A stretch of DNA of 64,000 nt from Ramazzottius varieornatus (taxonomy: Eukaryota > Tardigrada > Eutardigrada > Parachela > Ramazzottiidae). Both the position numbers and the translations under genes were made by a program. Within the stretch, counting starts at the first letter, position 1. Every line of letters starts with the position of its first letter. Positions 11,094-21,636 of the stretch are shown piece by piece. The notes under the pieces are model-generated. The model searched no databases. It had not been told where the DNA came from and saw only the letters and a program-made list of their open reading frames with translations. The DNA is taken from the NCBI GenBank assembly GCA_001949185.1, contig BDGG01000009.1:927347-991346 (forward strand), written 5' to 3'.

Positions 11094-13042
11094 ATGTCGG
11101 TATCCACATCGCTGCGATCGAAGCTGTTGAGCCTGATGAAGTCGGATAGACTGTTTCTCACCGTTCCATGCTGTGCCGTGCCAACTCGCTCTTCTCTGCC
11201 AAGCCGGCAGCTGACAGCGCTGTCGAGGAGGAACTTAAGCGTCCCTTCGCGGTATGTCGCTACTCTTCCCGTTGAGCGGCTAAAATTGGACGATCCACTA
11301 GCAGAGTCTGTCACAACCTCGCCGGAGGTATCGCCGTATCAGATAGTCGAAAAGGATTTACTGGCATGTTATCGAGAAATCAAAGCGGTAAGTCTTCCTT
11401 CTCGGTCAAGTCCAACAGTGCACTTTCTGTATGATTACGGTGGGCGTTTTTAATTGTTTATGTAGGACCTCGCTTGCGATCTTCCGGAGCTGGTGGAACT
11501 TGCCCAATACTATTTCACGGCCCACGGAAAGGCGTTCCGACCCATGGTTGTTCTTTTGATGGCGGAAATCTGTGCAAAGGATAGCGGAGGTGTCGTGTGA
11601 GATTTTGCTCCGAATTTCCACCTTCAAGCGTATGGTGAAATTTTGGAGCTTGACATGAGATTTGTTATTTGCAGGAGTACGGTGGCAGCTAAACAGCGGA
11701 GAGTGGCAGTGATAACGGAAATGATCCACACAGCCAGCTTGATACACGACGATGTCATCGATGAGGCGGATACACGGAGGAACCAGCCCAGCCTGCACAA
11801 AGTGTGGGGCGAAAAGAAGGTAAGGTCCGCTGTACCTCTCGCCCGTATTGTATTCTTTCCTGCTGGTCCAGCGTGCGGCATGAATTGTCTTTTGGATTTG
11901 CAGGCTATTTTGGCCGGTGATTATATTCTTTCAGTGGCTTCCCGGGAACTGGCAAAGTTGAGGAACCCGGACGTGATCATTTGTCTCGCGCAAGTGATCG
12001 AAGACCTTGTGAAAGGCGAACTGATGCAAATCGGGTCGAAAGATGGTACGGCGTCCAGCCGGTTAACAGCCTATCTGAGCAAGACCTATTACAAAACGGC
12101 TAGCTTACTGGCCAACAGCTGTAAAGCGGTAAGTGGGCCTATGTAGAAAGCTCGGCAAACAAACTCGACCAGATTGTTTTCTCAAGTGGCGCACGTTCAC
12201 ATGTAATTGGCAGTGGAAGTGCGCCGCTTTAGAAAGGAACCTATCGACCTTGTTTGCCGAACGGCGAGCTCCTATATTGCGTCGATACTGTCCAGTGCGC
12301 CTCGTAAGACTAACAAACGGTCTTGTAGGTGGCAATGTTGAGCAACTGCTCGGAGGAAGCTGTGGAAAGATGTTACCAGTTTGGCAAGACCTTAGGCATG
12401 GCTTTTCAGCTTGTGGATGACAAGCTGGACTTTGTCGCTACGGCGGATGACATGGGGAAGCCAACAGCGGTTGATCTAACGTTAGGACTTGCCACAGCTC
12501 CTGTTTTGTTCGCAGCTGAAAAGGTTAGTCGAGTTACTATCGAAGTTGTCCACCTTTGCTTGTACAATGCCATCTTACTGGCTGCCTTGTTTCCAGGATC
12601 TCAGTCTTGATGCCCTGATACAAAGGAGGTTTTCCAAAGCTGGAGACGTGAGCATAGCACGGCAAGCCGTTATCGAGGTAAGTTGGGGAAAAATGGGATG
12701 TCGTCCGACGAAACTTACAAGATTGTTTTCTGGACTGGCGCACGGTCTAATTGGTTTTAGCTGAAGGCGTGCGCCACTCAACATAGCGACCCTGCAAGTT
12801 TCGTTTGCGGACTCGCGGTTATTTAGCTGAGTTTAGCTTCACTTCCGATTGAATAAAAATAGGGCCAAGTCGTGTTCACTTCCGTGCTCGTATTATTGCA
12901 GCACAAGGGCGTGGACCAAACGCACAATTTGGCCGGCAAATACTGCCAAGAAGCCACGAAGTGTTTGAGCTCGTTTCAGAGCTCGAGGGAAAAAGATGCC
13001 CTTTTGAAAGTTATCGATATGGTTCTCACGAGATCGAAATAA
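11094..13042 (+). CDS. PDSS1: Decaprenyl diphosphate synthase subunit 1, 403 aa
   Basis: Trans-prenyltransferase that builds the polyisoprenoid tail of ubiquinone in mitochondria, normally with PDSS2. Exons 11094-11387, 11466-11596, 11675-11819, 11904-12128, 12329-12523, 12597-12677 and 12902-13042 give 404 codons. The N-terminus is Arg/Ser-rich and Asp/Glu-poor, fitting a mitochondrial presequence. The first Asp-rich motif is DDVIDEADTRR, the second DDKLDF (DDxxD). GKAFRP and the central block AGDYILS ... QVIEDLVKGE also match the family. The exon 2 donor GTGAGA is set by frame. Introns 4 and 6 hold palindrome copies. Confidence 0.95.
12183..12231 (-). repeat. Palindrome family copy
   Basis: In PDSS1 intron 4, preceded by the outer arm GCTCGGCAAACAAACTCGACC. 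One of the clearest single-palindrome elements. Confidence 0.9.
12731..12779 (-). repeat. Palindrome family copy
   Basis: In PDSS1 intron 6, with a diverged left arm (GACTGGCGCACG). Confidence 0.8.
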
Positions 13043-13270
13043 TGTTTGTACTTCGCTCCTTCCTTCTTGTGTGGCCATTTTGATGTGAAATCCGGTTACC
13101 CCAGAGTGGTGATTTTATCAATTCACTGCCGTCTGACGGAGTTCCCGTTGATGCATTTTTTGTGGTCAATTTTTTCTGACAGTTACGAGTGACTGTTACT
13201 GATTCTTATTTCATCTCGCTTCCAACTTTGACCCATATCCCGAATCTTGAATCGTAACGAGAGAACAAAA

Positions 13271-13432
13271 TTACTGTATTCCCCCGATATCTTCGCGAAT
13301 CCCGTTACTCGTGGTGCCACCTACAGGACGTACGTCATCCATACATGCGCGCCTATCCGCTGTACGTCATGTACGTTTGGTAGGTGGCGCCATGGGTATC
13401 AGGCTTCGCGGAGATATCGGGGAATACAGTAC
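13271..13432. repeat. Imperfect inverted repeat (~160 bp, MITE-like)
   Basis: TACTGTATTCCCCCGATATC at the left pairs with GATATCGGGGAATACAGTA at the right. Arms of ~65 bp pair imperfectly through GTGGTGCCACCTAC / GTAGGTGGCGCCAT. Lies between the convergent PDSS1 and AP5Z1 genes and is distinct from the window-wide palindrome. Confidence 0.8.
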
Positions 13433-13475
13433 GTCTCACGATCAACGCGAACGAACTGGACAAGATTGGTTTCTT

Positions 13476-13524
13476 CAAGTCGCGCACTTTTTCGGCCATT
13501 AATCCCGGGTTTTGCGCAACGTGG
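13476..13524 (+). repeat. Diverged palindrome family copy
   Basis: Left arm CAAGTCGCGCAC, right arm TTTTGCGCAACGTGG; preceded by an outer-arm remnant (CGAACTGGACAAGATTGGTTT). Confidence 0.65.
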
Positions 13525-13644
13525 TAAAACAAGATTGTAGAGTCTATTTGCCGTGCTCTCAACTCATAATTAAGATGCAACGCTATTGGATAAAAGAACA
13601 AAGCAAGGAAAAGATATCAACTGAAAAGATAATCTGGGAGGAAA

Positions 13645-16600
13645 TCACAAGGACTGGCCAGACATGAGTTCTTGATGTTCTTCGGCAACAGATTTCAGCG
13701 TTCGAATGGCTTCCAGCACTTCTGGTTCCGGCGAGATGGACAAGTTCATTACAATTTCGGAAACGCTGGGCAATTCGAGCAGTTTAATGAGTGAGTTGAT
13801 TTGGTCCACTATCAGAAACCGTTGCTCTTCGGGGTATTCTCGCGTCTTCTTGACCACATTGTTGAGGCAGATAACGGCCCGTCGAGTCGACGCGTGCGTC
13901 ATGCTGCCCACCTGCAAAGAATACACACGAAGAATGAAAGATCGGCCATAGTAACAAGTTGCAATAGCTTACTTTGGTCATGGTTTGCAGACATGTTTCA
14001 AACAGTTCCATTCTCCAGTCGTCGGACAGGGAGCCATGGCCTTTCGTCAGCTGTGTCTTGATCACGTCATAGGTGAGCGACTCAATGGTTCCGAAAAACT
14101 TGTCGAAGACCTCGGGAGAAGTCTGCGCAACGTCCCCGGGTAAGTGTTGTCCAATGCACCAAACCTTTAATGCAACAACGCCCCGTTGTACCGTCTCGTT
14201 TGGGAGCTGGGCAAATAAGACGGCTTTGCCAAGCGGCGCACGTTACCCGTGATATCGGCTGGAAGCGTGCATCACTTGGGGGAAACGGTTTTATCGAATT
14301 TCTTTGCCAAGCTCCATTGACAACTATTAGCTGAACCAGAAATCAGATTAATGTTAACAATACCAGCGAAGTCAGGAACTTTGCCGACATGAAGTGGTTT
14401 GTCACAATGTAGTTGCAGATTTCACTATGGATCTGTACAATGAGGCTGCGGTTCCGGGAAAACAGAAGCGCAAGTCCATTTGCCATTACGCTGCAAAAGC
14501 AAAGATATAGCTTCCCATATACACTAGAGTTCTAGTAGCTTGAGAAAGATCGGTAAAGCAAAGGGCGTAAGATTAGGTACTCCTCGATAAGTGGAGTAGC
14601 TGGATGCGAGTAGCTGGAATACAAGGAATGCATCCGCTCAAGCACGGAAGAGGCCAGGTCCTTCATGATTTCCTGGTTCTTTGTAGAGGAGGCCACGCAG
14701 CCGAAGTACGAACTGTAAAAAATGCCGGTGTGTGATGCAGTACGTAGAACTGACAGCAGACTGGCAGGAAAATCTCAGTTTGTACCTGAGCAAAGCTGTG
14801 ACAGCCGTCGAGCAGAAAATAACGCGATCGTGAATGGCAATTTCGCGCAGCATTCGATGTGCTTCTGCGATACTGTAAGGAAAGAAAACCGAAGAAATAG
14901 ATGAAGCCGAGAGGGACTTTCGAGTACAGACTGCTTACTTTTCCAGCACATGAGAGCGACCAGTTTCGTTCCTCAAAAAGTACTCGAGCACGAACCGAAG
15001 ACGCTGGTCCCGAGGATGGGCGACTGCCACTTGTCGGACTGCAACCAGATAACTTCTTTCTCCCACCAGCGAAATTTCCAGTGCAGCCGAAGTGCATGGA
15101 AGATCCAGCAACAGATGGAAAATCTACAAAAAGTCAAAAACGAAAGTCACAATTATGCATACGATTTATGAGACGTCAGCAGACGAATTCACCCGGATCA
15201 TCATCTCGACCAGCGCACATTTTCGTTGTGACTAGCTAGAACCGCGCACCACTTGGAATAACAACCCTGTGCGTTCCATTTGGCGGTCAAAAATATATAT
15301 TGACAAGAATCTTCGAACTTTCAGTGCAAGACTATCTTGATACCTCGACTGCAGATGTGGGAGTAATCAAAGCCGGAAGCAGCTTGAGGAATAAGTGAAG
15401 GTTCGCTCGGGGGTTCCAGGCTAAGATCTTGAACAGGCTGGGGAAATACCGAGAAAAAATCTTTGTCCGGCTTTTCACGGTTTTGTGACTTTGATTCAAC
15501 TTGGCTAGAAGTTCGGAGCAGAAGATGCTGTCCGTGATGGCACTGTTCGGAACCAGATCACAGAACATGAAGTGCGTCATATTTTCCAGTTCGAAATTAG
15601 CGCTATGACCTGAAACAAGAATGTGTTCGGCACCAATGCACCACTCGAAATGTGTGAATTCCGGTAGTGGAAATGCATAGTGGAAATGCACACGTATTTT
15701 CACATACCATGGTTCAACATAAAATGAAATGTCGTTAGGAGCACCATCACATCATGGACCTTTCGCATTGCTCTGTCGTTCAGGTCGACCAGAGATCGGA
15801 AGACTTTTCGGACAAAGGCTGGCTTGTATCGGCAAAGCACATCAAGGATCCGCACCGCTTCGGATATCACCTAAAACATCGCACAGTCTCGTACGTCTTA
15901 GCCGCTACACCAAGGAAGGGAACCACAGTACTCACAGCATCTTGTAGGCCACAATCGTACGAAGACTTCAGCGGACCTGCAAAGAGAAAACACGGTGTAC
16001 TCACTAAGCATCACGATCTGACGACACGATCAAATGCAGATATATTCGAGCAGATCATTTTGCCAAGTGGCGCACGCTTTCAGTGAGGCTGGCTGGAAAC
16101 GTGCGCCACTAAGGAAAACGCTCTGGTCGAGTTGGGTTGCCGAGGTCGTTTCTTACGAACTTCCGCCTGTTTCAGTACGTGAAGACAGTATGTCAGCGCG
16201 ACTTCTTCTACACTGTCCATTTGAACTCGGTCGCGGAGCGTGGCCAATGGTATGCTGAGCGGTCCTTCTCCGGCAGACGCCGCAACCATAAGCTGACGCG
16301 AAGGTAATGTTAGAAGCAAGTCGTACAGCGCTGCGAAGCTCTCAATGTTAGTCTGCTGGTCTTCCGAGTAGTGCTTAGCTAGACAAAGAACCGTAAAGAA
16401 GTGCGCCGGGGTACTGCCGTCGAGTTCCGTCGTGGAGAGAAGCGAGACGGACTTCGAAGACCTCTTCTTATTTTCCGGCCTATCCTCAAACACGCTGGCA
16501 TTCAGAAGGCTATTCGACATGCTATAGCACAGCATATCATAGCAATCTGAAAACACAACAGAACCCAAACAGTCCGAAAGTCCTGCATGTCCATACTTTC

Positions 16601-17479
16601 CACAGACAGCGAACAAGGTGACCGGGTCATCGCTTTCCCAAGTGGCGCACACTCCAGTCAGTAACACTGTAAACGTGCACCACTTGGGTGAACAATCCTG
16701 ACTTTTGATTGCCAAGTTCTCGGTAATGGCTCACCTTGGTACATGAGGTAGGACGGAATTATTCGTAGATACGATAGTAAAAAAGCCACGACAGCCTTCT
16801 TCGTGGGAATTCCCGCAACTGTATCATTGAGGTTCCTGGGACAGGAAGCGATCGTGCGCAAAGCATTTACTAGAGCCCAAACCACTCTGCCAAAACTGAT
16901 CACCGAACTTACCTGGCTAATTCCACGCAATCCTCATGACTAAGAGCTTCCAAACGAGATCCTCGTACCTGCTGGCATGTAAAACATCATCCAACGCAAC
17001 GAGTAGTGCTTGAAGTCATGGTTCGTACCTGGGCACGCATGATATGGAGCAGCACCGGAAGTCTACTGTTGTCCAGCGCCTGCAGACTTTGGATAGGAAC
17101 TTTGACATCAGATGCGGCAATTATATCTGCAAGACATCCTGCAACTAGCGTCGAAACTTGTGGATGTATGGTCTTCCAGTCTTGTAAGACGGAAAGAAGA
17201 ACGCTGACGAAGCTACTGGCGTAACTGGGGAAGACTCCCAGCTGCAGACCCAAGAACAGATCCCGTAGCGAGACGATCAGAAACTCCGTTTGTCTTTCGG
17301 TACTGTTCGAAGACAGCGACAGCAGTCTGGAGATGGAGTGCGCACCATTGTTCACTTCTTCCAGGCTCCTGCTCCTGAAACAAATTTGACTATGACCACG
17401 ATGGCTCTAACGATGCGAACGCCGCATCTTCGTACCTATACTTTAGGATCAGCTGGTGACATGCGAAGGTTGAGTTCAT
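13645..17479 (-). CDS. AP5Z1: AP-5 adaptor complex subunit zeta-1
   Basis: HEAT/ARM-like subunit of the AP-5 late-endosomal adaptor, which works with spatacsin and spastizin. About a dozen exons: 17479-17436, 17374-17029, then near 16.93-16.73, 16.55-16.16, 15.98, 15.87-15.71, 15.61-15.34, 15.12-14.94, 14.88-14.79, 14.71-14.58, 14.49-14.37, 14.13-13.98 and 13.91-13.645 kb. Diagnostic stretches are ILDVLCRYKPAFVRKVF, FPSLFKILAWNPRANL with LLPALI, LLDLPCTSAALEI, and VWCIGQHLPGDV followed by DKFFGTIESL. The end is KLLELPSVSEIVM ... RTLKSVAEEH, the same order as vertebrate AP5Z1. AP-5 is absent from flies and worms, so retention is informative. The N-terminal Met (17479) is tentative. Confidence 0.88.
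14230..14280 (-). repeat. Palindrome family copy
   Basis: In an AP5Z1 intron; left arm AAGCGGCGCACG, right arm CGTGCATCACTTGG. Confidence 0.8.
15210..15257 (-). repeat. Diverged palindrome family copy
   Basis: In an AP5Z1 intron. The left arm is eroded to CAGCGCACATTTTCG; the right arm CGCGCACCACTTGG is recognisable. Confidence 0.6.
16063..16111 (-). repeat. Palindrome family copy
   Basis: In an AP5Z1 intron, with partial outer arms on both sides. Confidence 0.85.
16639..16688 (+). repeat. Palindrome family copy
   Basis: In an AP5Z1 intron, near-consensus forward core (CCAGTCAGTAACACTG). Confidence 0.88.
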
Positions 17480-17882
17480 CTTGACCACCTTGTCCAGAGT
17501 CTCACCACGTTCGCCCAGTGCTCAGCATAATGCCATGCCTGTAACGGAATGCTTCAATTTCGGTTATTTGTCCGTCTTCACAAGATGCCCATCTATCAAT
17601 AATTCAAAACAGGCCACAGAATACAGATCTAGTTTGCAATGTTATGTTATGTCATTTGTCATCCCGACACGATCGTAATCTCCATGTCATAACCGAAATA
17701 ACACATGATTACTGATTTGGACTTTATTGCCCATACGGCCCATGCCCAATTTCGCATTCCTCCAACCTCCGTTTTCCTTCTGCTGTCCTGTATCAAAATT
17801 GAAGCTCCCGTTCTTGGGCTATCTAAAGTAGGAGCTTCTGTTGCAGGATCCGGCCGTTTCCGTTCCCTACACACGGTTTTAG

Positions 17883-19628
17883 ATGGGGCGTAGTCGTTCG
17901 AGAAGCCCACCTGCAGCTGCCAAAAAGACATCCGCTCGCGATGAGGAGGTTAAGAAGATCACTCGCGACGGAGAAGACAAGAAGATGAAAGACAAATCCA
18001 AGATACCACGAAAGAGGTATGAACGTTTTCCTGGAAAACATCCTGGTGTTGGTTTATATCTGTTAATGTTTTCGTTGCTAGCTGGTGGCTACGTTATCGT
18101 TATCAACTTATCGTGCTTTAGTTTACGGAACACTAACTTTGCTCTTTATAGGGAGAGGGAACAAGTCACGGACGATGCCGAGGATGAAAGGAAAAAGAGT
18201 GCGCTGGCCAGGTTCAAGAGAGGACGACGCCGATCTTCGTCCATCTCTTCTTCAGACAGCTCACCCGACCGCCGTGAAACCAGACGCTTCAACAGCAATA
18301 GGAATGATGCACGCCGTGACACGCGTCCTCCGCGAGACACTGATCTCAGGAACGAAGCAAAAGACTTTCAGCGACTCATGGACCTTGAAAAACAGAGATG
18401 GCTGTAAGGCACTGTACTTGTACTTAAGTGATAAAGTCTAATAACTGCGAGTGGAGTGTCAGCTCGGCAAGCAGACTCGATCAGCGTTCCCCCAAGTGGC
18501 GCACGGTGTCGTTGTGATTGGCTGGAAGCGTGCGTTAGTTCGAAAAATAATTTGGCCGAATTTGTTTACCCGGGTGGCGCACGTTTTTATATGGCCGTTA
18601 ACGGCTGAGAGCGTGCGTCACTCGGAAAAACAATCTGGTTGAGTTTTCTTGCCAAACTGCGAAGTATCGTCTTACCGAGCTAGTTTCATTTGTTTACAGG
18701 CGTCAAAAGGAACTGGAAACGAAAATACTGGAAGAGCACGCTCTGAAGAGGACCGAGGCCAAGATAGCAGACCGAATATCAGAAGCACTGATTACTGAGC
18801 GCGTTAAATTCCAGCAAGAACTGAAGGAAAAGCTTGATGCCTGCAAACGTGACATGAAAGACCAACTGCGCGAAGAGGTGCGCCAAGAGTTCAGATGGGA
18901 GATGGAGCAGCTCCAGTTGCGCGAGGTATAATTCGACCAAAGATGATACAATAGACAAAACATAAGTGAGAAATAGCGGCACGAAGTTCCGTCAGGATTT
19001 GCGTTGCTTTGTCTAGTGCGGTGCTAACTTTCTCAACAGCCCTTACTTGCTCTGATCTGAAAGTGAATGGTTTCCGCGATCAAATAGCACGGAGGAGGCC
19101 TGGTTTATCGTGAGTAATAGGTTATGTATATATCTGATCCATCCGTTTTATTCTCTTCTTCCTCTAGCCTCTAGTAACATCTGAAATTTTGCAGGAAATC
19201 GAGAAGAACAAGCGAGCGGAACTGGAAAAGACCATGAACGCGAAAGTCAAGAAGGTGGAAGAAAGCGAGCAACAACTGGTAAGCGGGAACCGCGACAGTG
19301 CGGAATCGATGTTACAGGCTGAAACGAGATCACTTTCCCTATTGGCGAAAGTTATAGCCAATAAAGCTGCAAAAGAGCACCACTTAGGGAAGACAATCTT
19401 TTCGAGCGTGTTTGCCGATCTGCCAAATATGGAAGCTTTGATTCTATACTTTTGCAGGCTGAAGAAAGGCTGAAATTTCTGAACGAGAAAGCCAAGCTCG
19501 AAGATGAGAAAAGACTTTTTAAGAAGGAAGTGGACGAATGGAACAAAACCGAGCAGCGAGTAATCCTAAACCGTGGCGGCCCGGTAGCCAGCAGACCCAG
19601 GTTGTCCTTCGCGCTGAAGCCTTCCTAG
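17883..19628 (+). CDS. ARGLU1: Arginine/glutamate-rich protein 1, 288 aa
   Basis: Nuclear speckle protein that couples splicing and Mediator-dependent transcription. Exons 17883-18016, 18152-18403, 18700-18925, 19195-19278 and 19458-19628 give 289 codons. It starts MGRSRSRSPPAAAKK, like vertebrate ARGLU1. An Arg/Ser-rich region with SSSISSSDSSP follows. From residue ~115 there is a long charged helix (EKQRWLRQKELETKILEE onward). It ends QRVILNRGG then SRPRLSFALKPS, matching the conserved ARGLU1 tail. Intron 2 carries two palindrome copies. The stop codon TAG is the first unit of a GATA microsatellite. Confidence 0.9.
18493..18625 (-). repeat. Palindrome family, two reverse copies
   Basis: Copies at 18493-18541 and 18571-18625 in ARGLU1 intron 2. 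The outer arms GCTCGGCAAGCAGACTCG and GAGTTTTCTTGCCAAACT are still visible, so this is a complete two-palindrome unit. Confidence 0.88.
19350..19388 (+). repeat. Half copy of the palindrome family
   Basis: Only the core (AGCCAATAAAGCTG) and right arm (GAGCACCACTTAGG) survive, plus an outer-arm remnant, in ARGLU1 intron 4. Confidence 0.5.
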
Positions 19629-19654
19629 ATAGATAGATAGATAGATAGATAGAT
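19627..19654. repeat. GATA tetranucleotide microsatellite
   Basis: About seven AGAT units immediately after, and overlapping, the ARGLU1 stop codon. Confidence 0.95.
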
Positions 19655-19677
19655 TTATTGAGCCTCGACAATCTACT

Positions 19678-19780
19678 TTAAAATTCCGATCATTTCGNNN
19701 NNNNNNNNNNNNNNNNNNNNNNNNNNNNNNNNNNNNNNNNNNNNNNNCTTAAATTCTGTCCGAAATGATCGGAATTTTAA
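19678..19780. other. 50-N assembly gap inside a 20-bp inverted repeat
   Basis: Ns run 19698-19747. TTAAAATTCCGATCATTTCG (19678-19697) and its exact reverse complement (19761-19780) flank the gap. The missing piece is therefore probably the middle of a hairpin or repeat that failed to assemble. The fixed 50-N length suggests a placeholder. Confidence 0.95.
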
Positions 19781-20103
19781 ATTAGTCGACGGCTTCCTCG
19801 ATCGTCAGAGGATTACAAAACATAAACCGGAAGCACATGCTCTGTTGCTGTATGGTTGGTTCTGTAGACTCTTTATTGCGTTGGTAAAAGTAACTTAATC
19901 AGTTTTGCTCTTTCAAATGTGTTTGCATCAAGACGAGCCGCACGCACTGCCTTCTTGCTTTGGCCAAATCTAATCCCGTTCAGTAACTGTTTCTTTTTTT
20001 TAAGCTAATGTTGCATTTTGCCGACCTTGAGAAACTCAGCTAGTAAAACCGTGTACATCGTACCGGAAAAATTAGTATGAAAACAGCGAAAAAGCGCAGG
20101 CAG

Positions 20104-20739
20104 TTATCTGGAAACTAGGCTTCTTCCGGCTCGAACACTGGCGAATATGTCATAGTACTGATGGATAGTTTCAAGAGGCGAATACATAGCACCCAGGATA
20201 TTCGGCTTCGACGAAATATACGAAGGGACAGTATCCATCGGAGTGGGCATGAAAGTACTCATGAACTCTTTCATCAGCTCCACAGCCGTGATTAGGATGG
20301 AGCAGGACCGCAGCTCGGCTTCCACGATGACGCCCTTGATCACCCCACCGTAGGACAAGATACCTGCCCGGACGCAAAAGTCCCGATACAGGAAAGTCTG
20401 TCCGCGAACTTCGAGGTTGCCCGTCTTCCCCGGGCTAGTCTTGAATATTTTGGACAGCTTGCTTAGGAAGCCCATCATCGATTTCTCGGCCGTAATACTA
20501 ATGGATTGGTCCTTGTCCGGAATGAGAAAACAGGAGGCTGGTCTGTCGCTGTCTAAGATGACGTGAAAGACCTTCTGCACTGGCATCATCTCGGGCAGCG
20601 ATACGTACATCTCGCATTCGACGCAGTAGGGAACATCTTTCTCGTAGCCTTGGGCAAGCAGGAGTTTAGACAGATCGTCCAAAGCTTGGTTGTGCGTCTT
20701 TCCTTCCGGCGTCGGATATGGAACCACCCAGGAGATCAT
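20104..20739 (-). CDS. MED20: Mediator complex subunit 20, 211 aa
   Basis: Head-module subunit of Mediator, bridging activators and RNA polymerase II. A single exon. Start placed at the ATG of MISWVVPYP (20739). Family features are PTPEGK in the first strand; YCVECEMYVS; VFHVILDSDRPASCFLI; the central YRDFCVRAGILSYGG; GVIVEAELRSCS; and the terminal helix block YSPLETIHQYYDIFASVR. Length equals animal MED20. Upstream lies a ~900-bp divergent region shared with IWR1. Confidence 0.9.
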   Translation of the reverse strand: MISWVVPYPTPEGKTHNQALDDLSKLLLAQGYEKDVPYCVECEMYVSLPEMMPVQKVFHVILDSDRPASCFLIPDKDQSISITAEKSMMGFLSKLSKIFKTSPGKTGNLEVRGQTFLYRDFCVRAGILSYGGVIKGVIVEAELRSCSILITAVELMKEFMSTFMPTPMDTVPSYISSKPNILGAMYSPLETIHQYYDIFASVRAGRSLVSR

Positions 20740-21636
20740 CTTCCCGGCCCGCACCGCGTTCAGCTATCTCCTGGATTCCTTCGCTTGATTTAAACCCCCA
20801 GAAATTTCACTTGGGAAACAAGCAGCTGGTTAATCCGCAGGATGATGGCGGCAGAGATATCAACCTGCAGATCAGATCAACCCGCGCGAGCGTCCACGGA
20901 CAGCTTGCTCCGACGTGCGTTCCTCTTCGCAACCGTGATTATCGATGCCACCTAAAAAGACACAAACCGTGCACAGAAAAGAAGAAGCCTAGAAGAGACT
21001 CTGAAGATGAAAGAATGGAGAGATGATACCATCGTTTTTGGAACTACAAACGAAAAGCGAAAAAGATTGTCATGAACCAGGATCGAAGGCAGGCCCGGTA
21101 TTGAGACCCCTAGGCCTACTGGGTAAAAAGGACAAGGTTCAGCTTCTCATACAGGCTGTGAGGCCCTCCGAACGGCGTTGTAATCTTAGCACTGAAGACT
21201 GCGGACGCTATCGGTTGCTCAGTTTCCTGCCTGGCCTGGTGGACGTCTCTCTAACAACCAGGACCGATCGCTTACGCAGATCAGCCCTTGTTGACAATCC
21301 GCATGCTAAGGCACCACCTAAATCAGTAGGACCCCTCCAGTTAACCCCGTACAATAGGCCGTTCAATGTCCAAGCCCCCCAAACGCAGGGTTACAGCTGG
21401 GCGCTACGCCAGCCAGCAACAGCAGTTAGATCTTGATCTCATAAACTGAACAATTTCAAACACACGCAAGCCGTACAGTGCATAATTGCGACATGTTATT
21501 CTCCGAGTTTGCTAACTTTACTTCGATCTTCCAGCAGAATTCTCTTCCGGGGAGTACATCCTGTCGTTTTGTGATTCCAGGTTTCGGACGGACAGCGAAC
21601 GGTTGGGCTATCAGCTTGTCGGGATTTTCTAGCAAG
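20740..21636. promoter_or_regulatory. Divergent MED20/IWR1 spacer
   Basis: About 0.9 kb. A 137-codon ORF (21023-21436, +) lies here, but its composition is unlike the neighbouring coding exons and it has no recognisable domain. I treat the stretch as non-coding. Confidence 0.45.

Noticed and set aside
21023-21436. 137-codon plus-strand ORF upstream of IWR1
   Set aside because: No recognisable family, unusual composition, and sits in a divergent promoter region.
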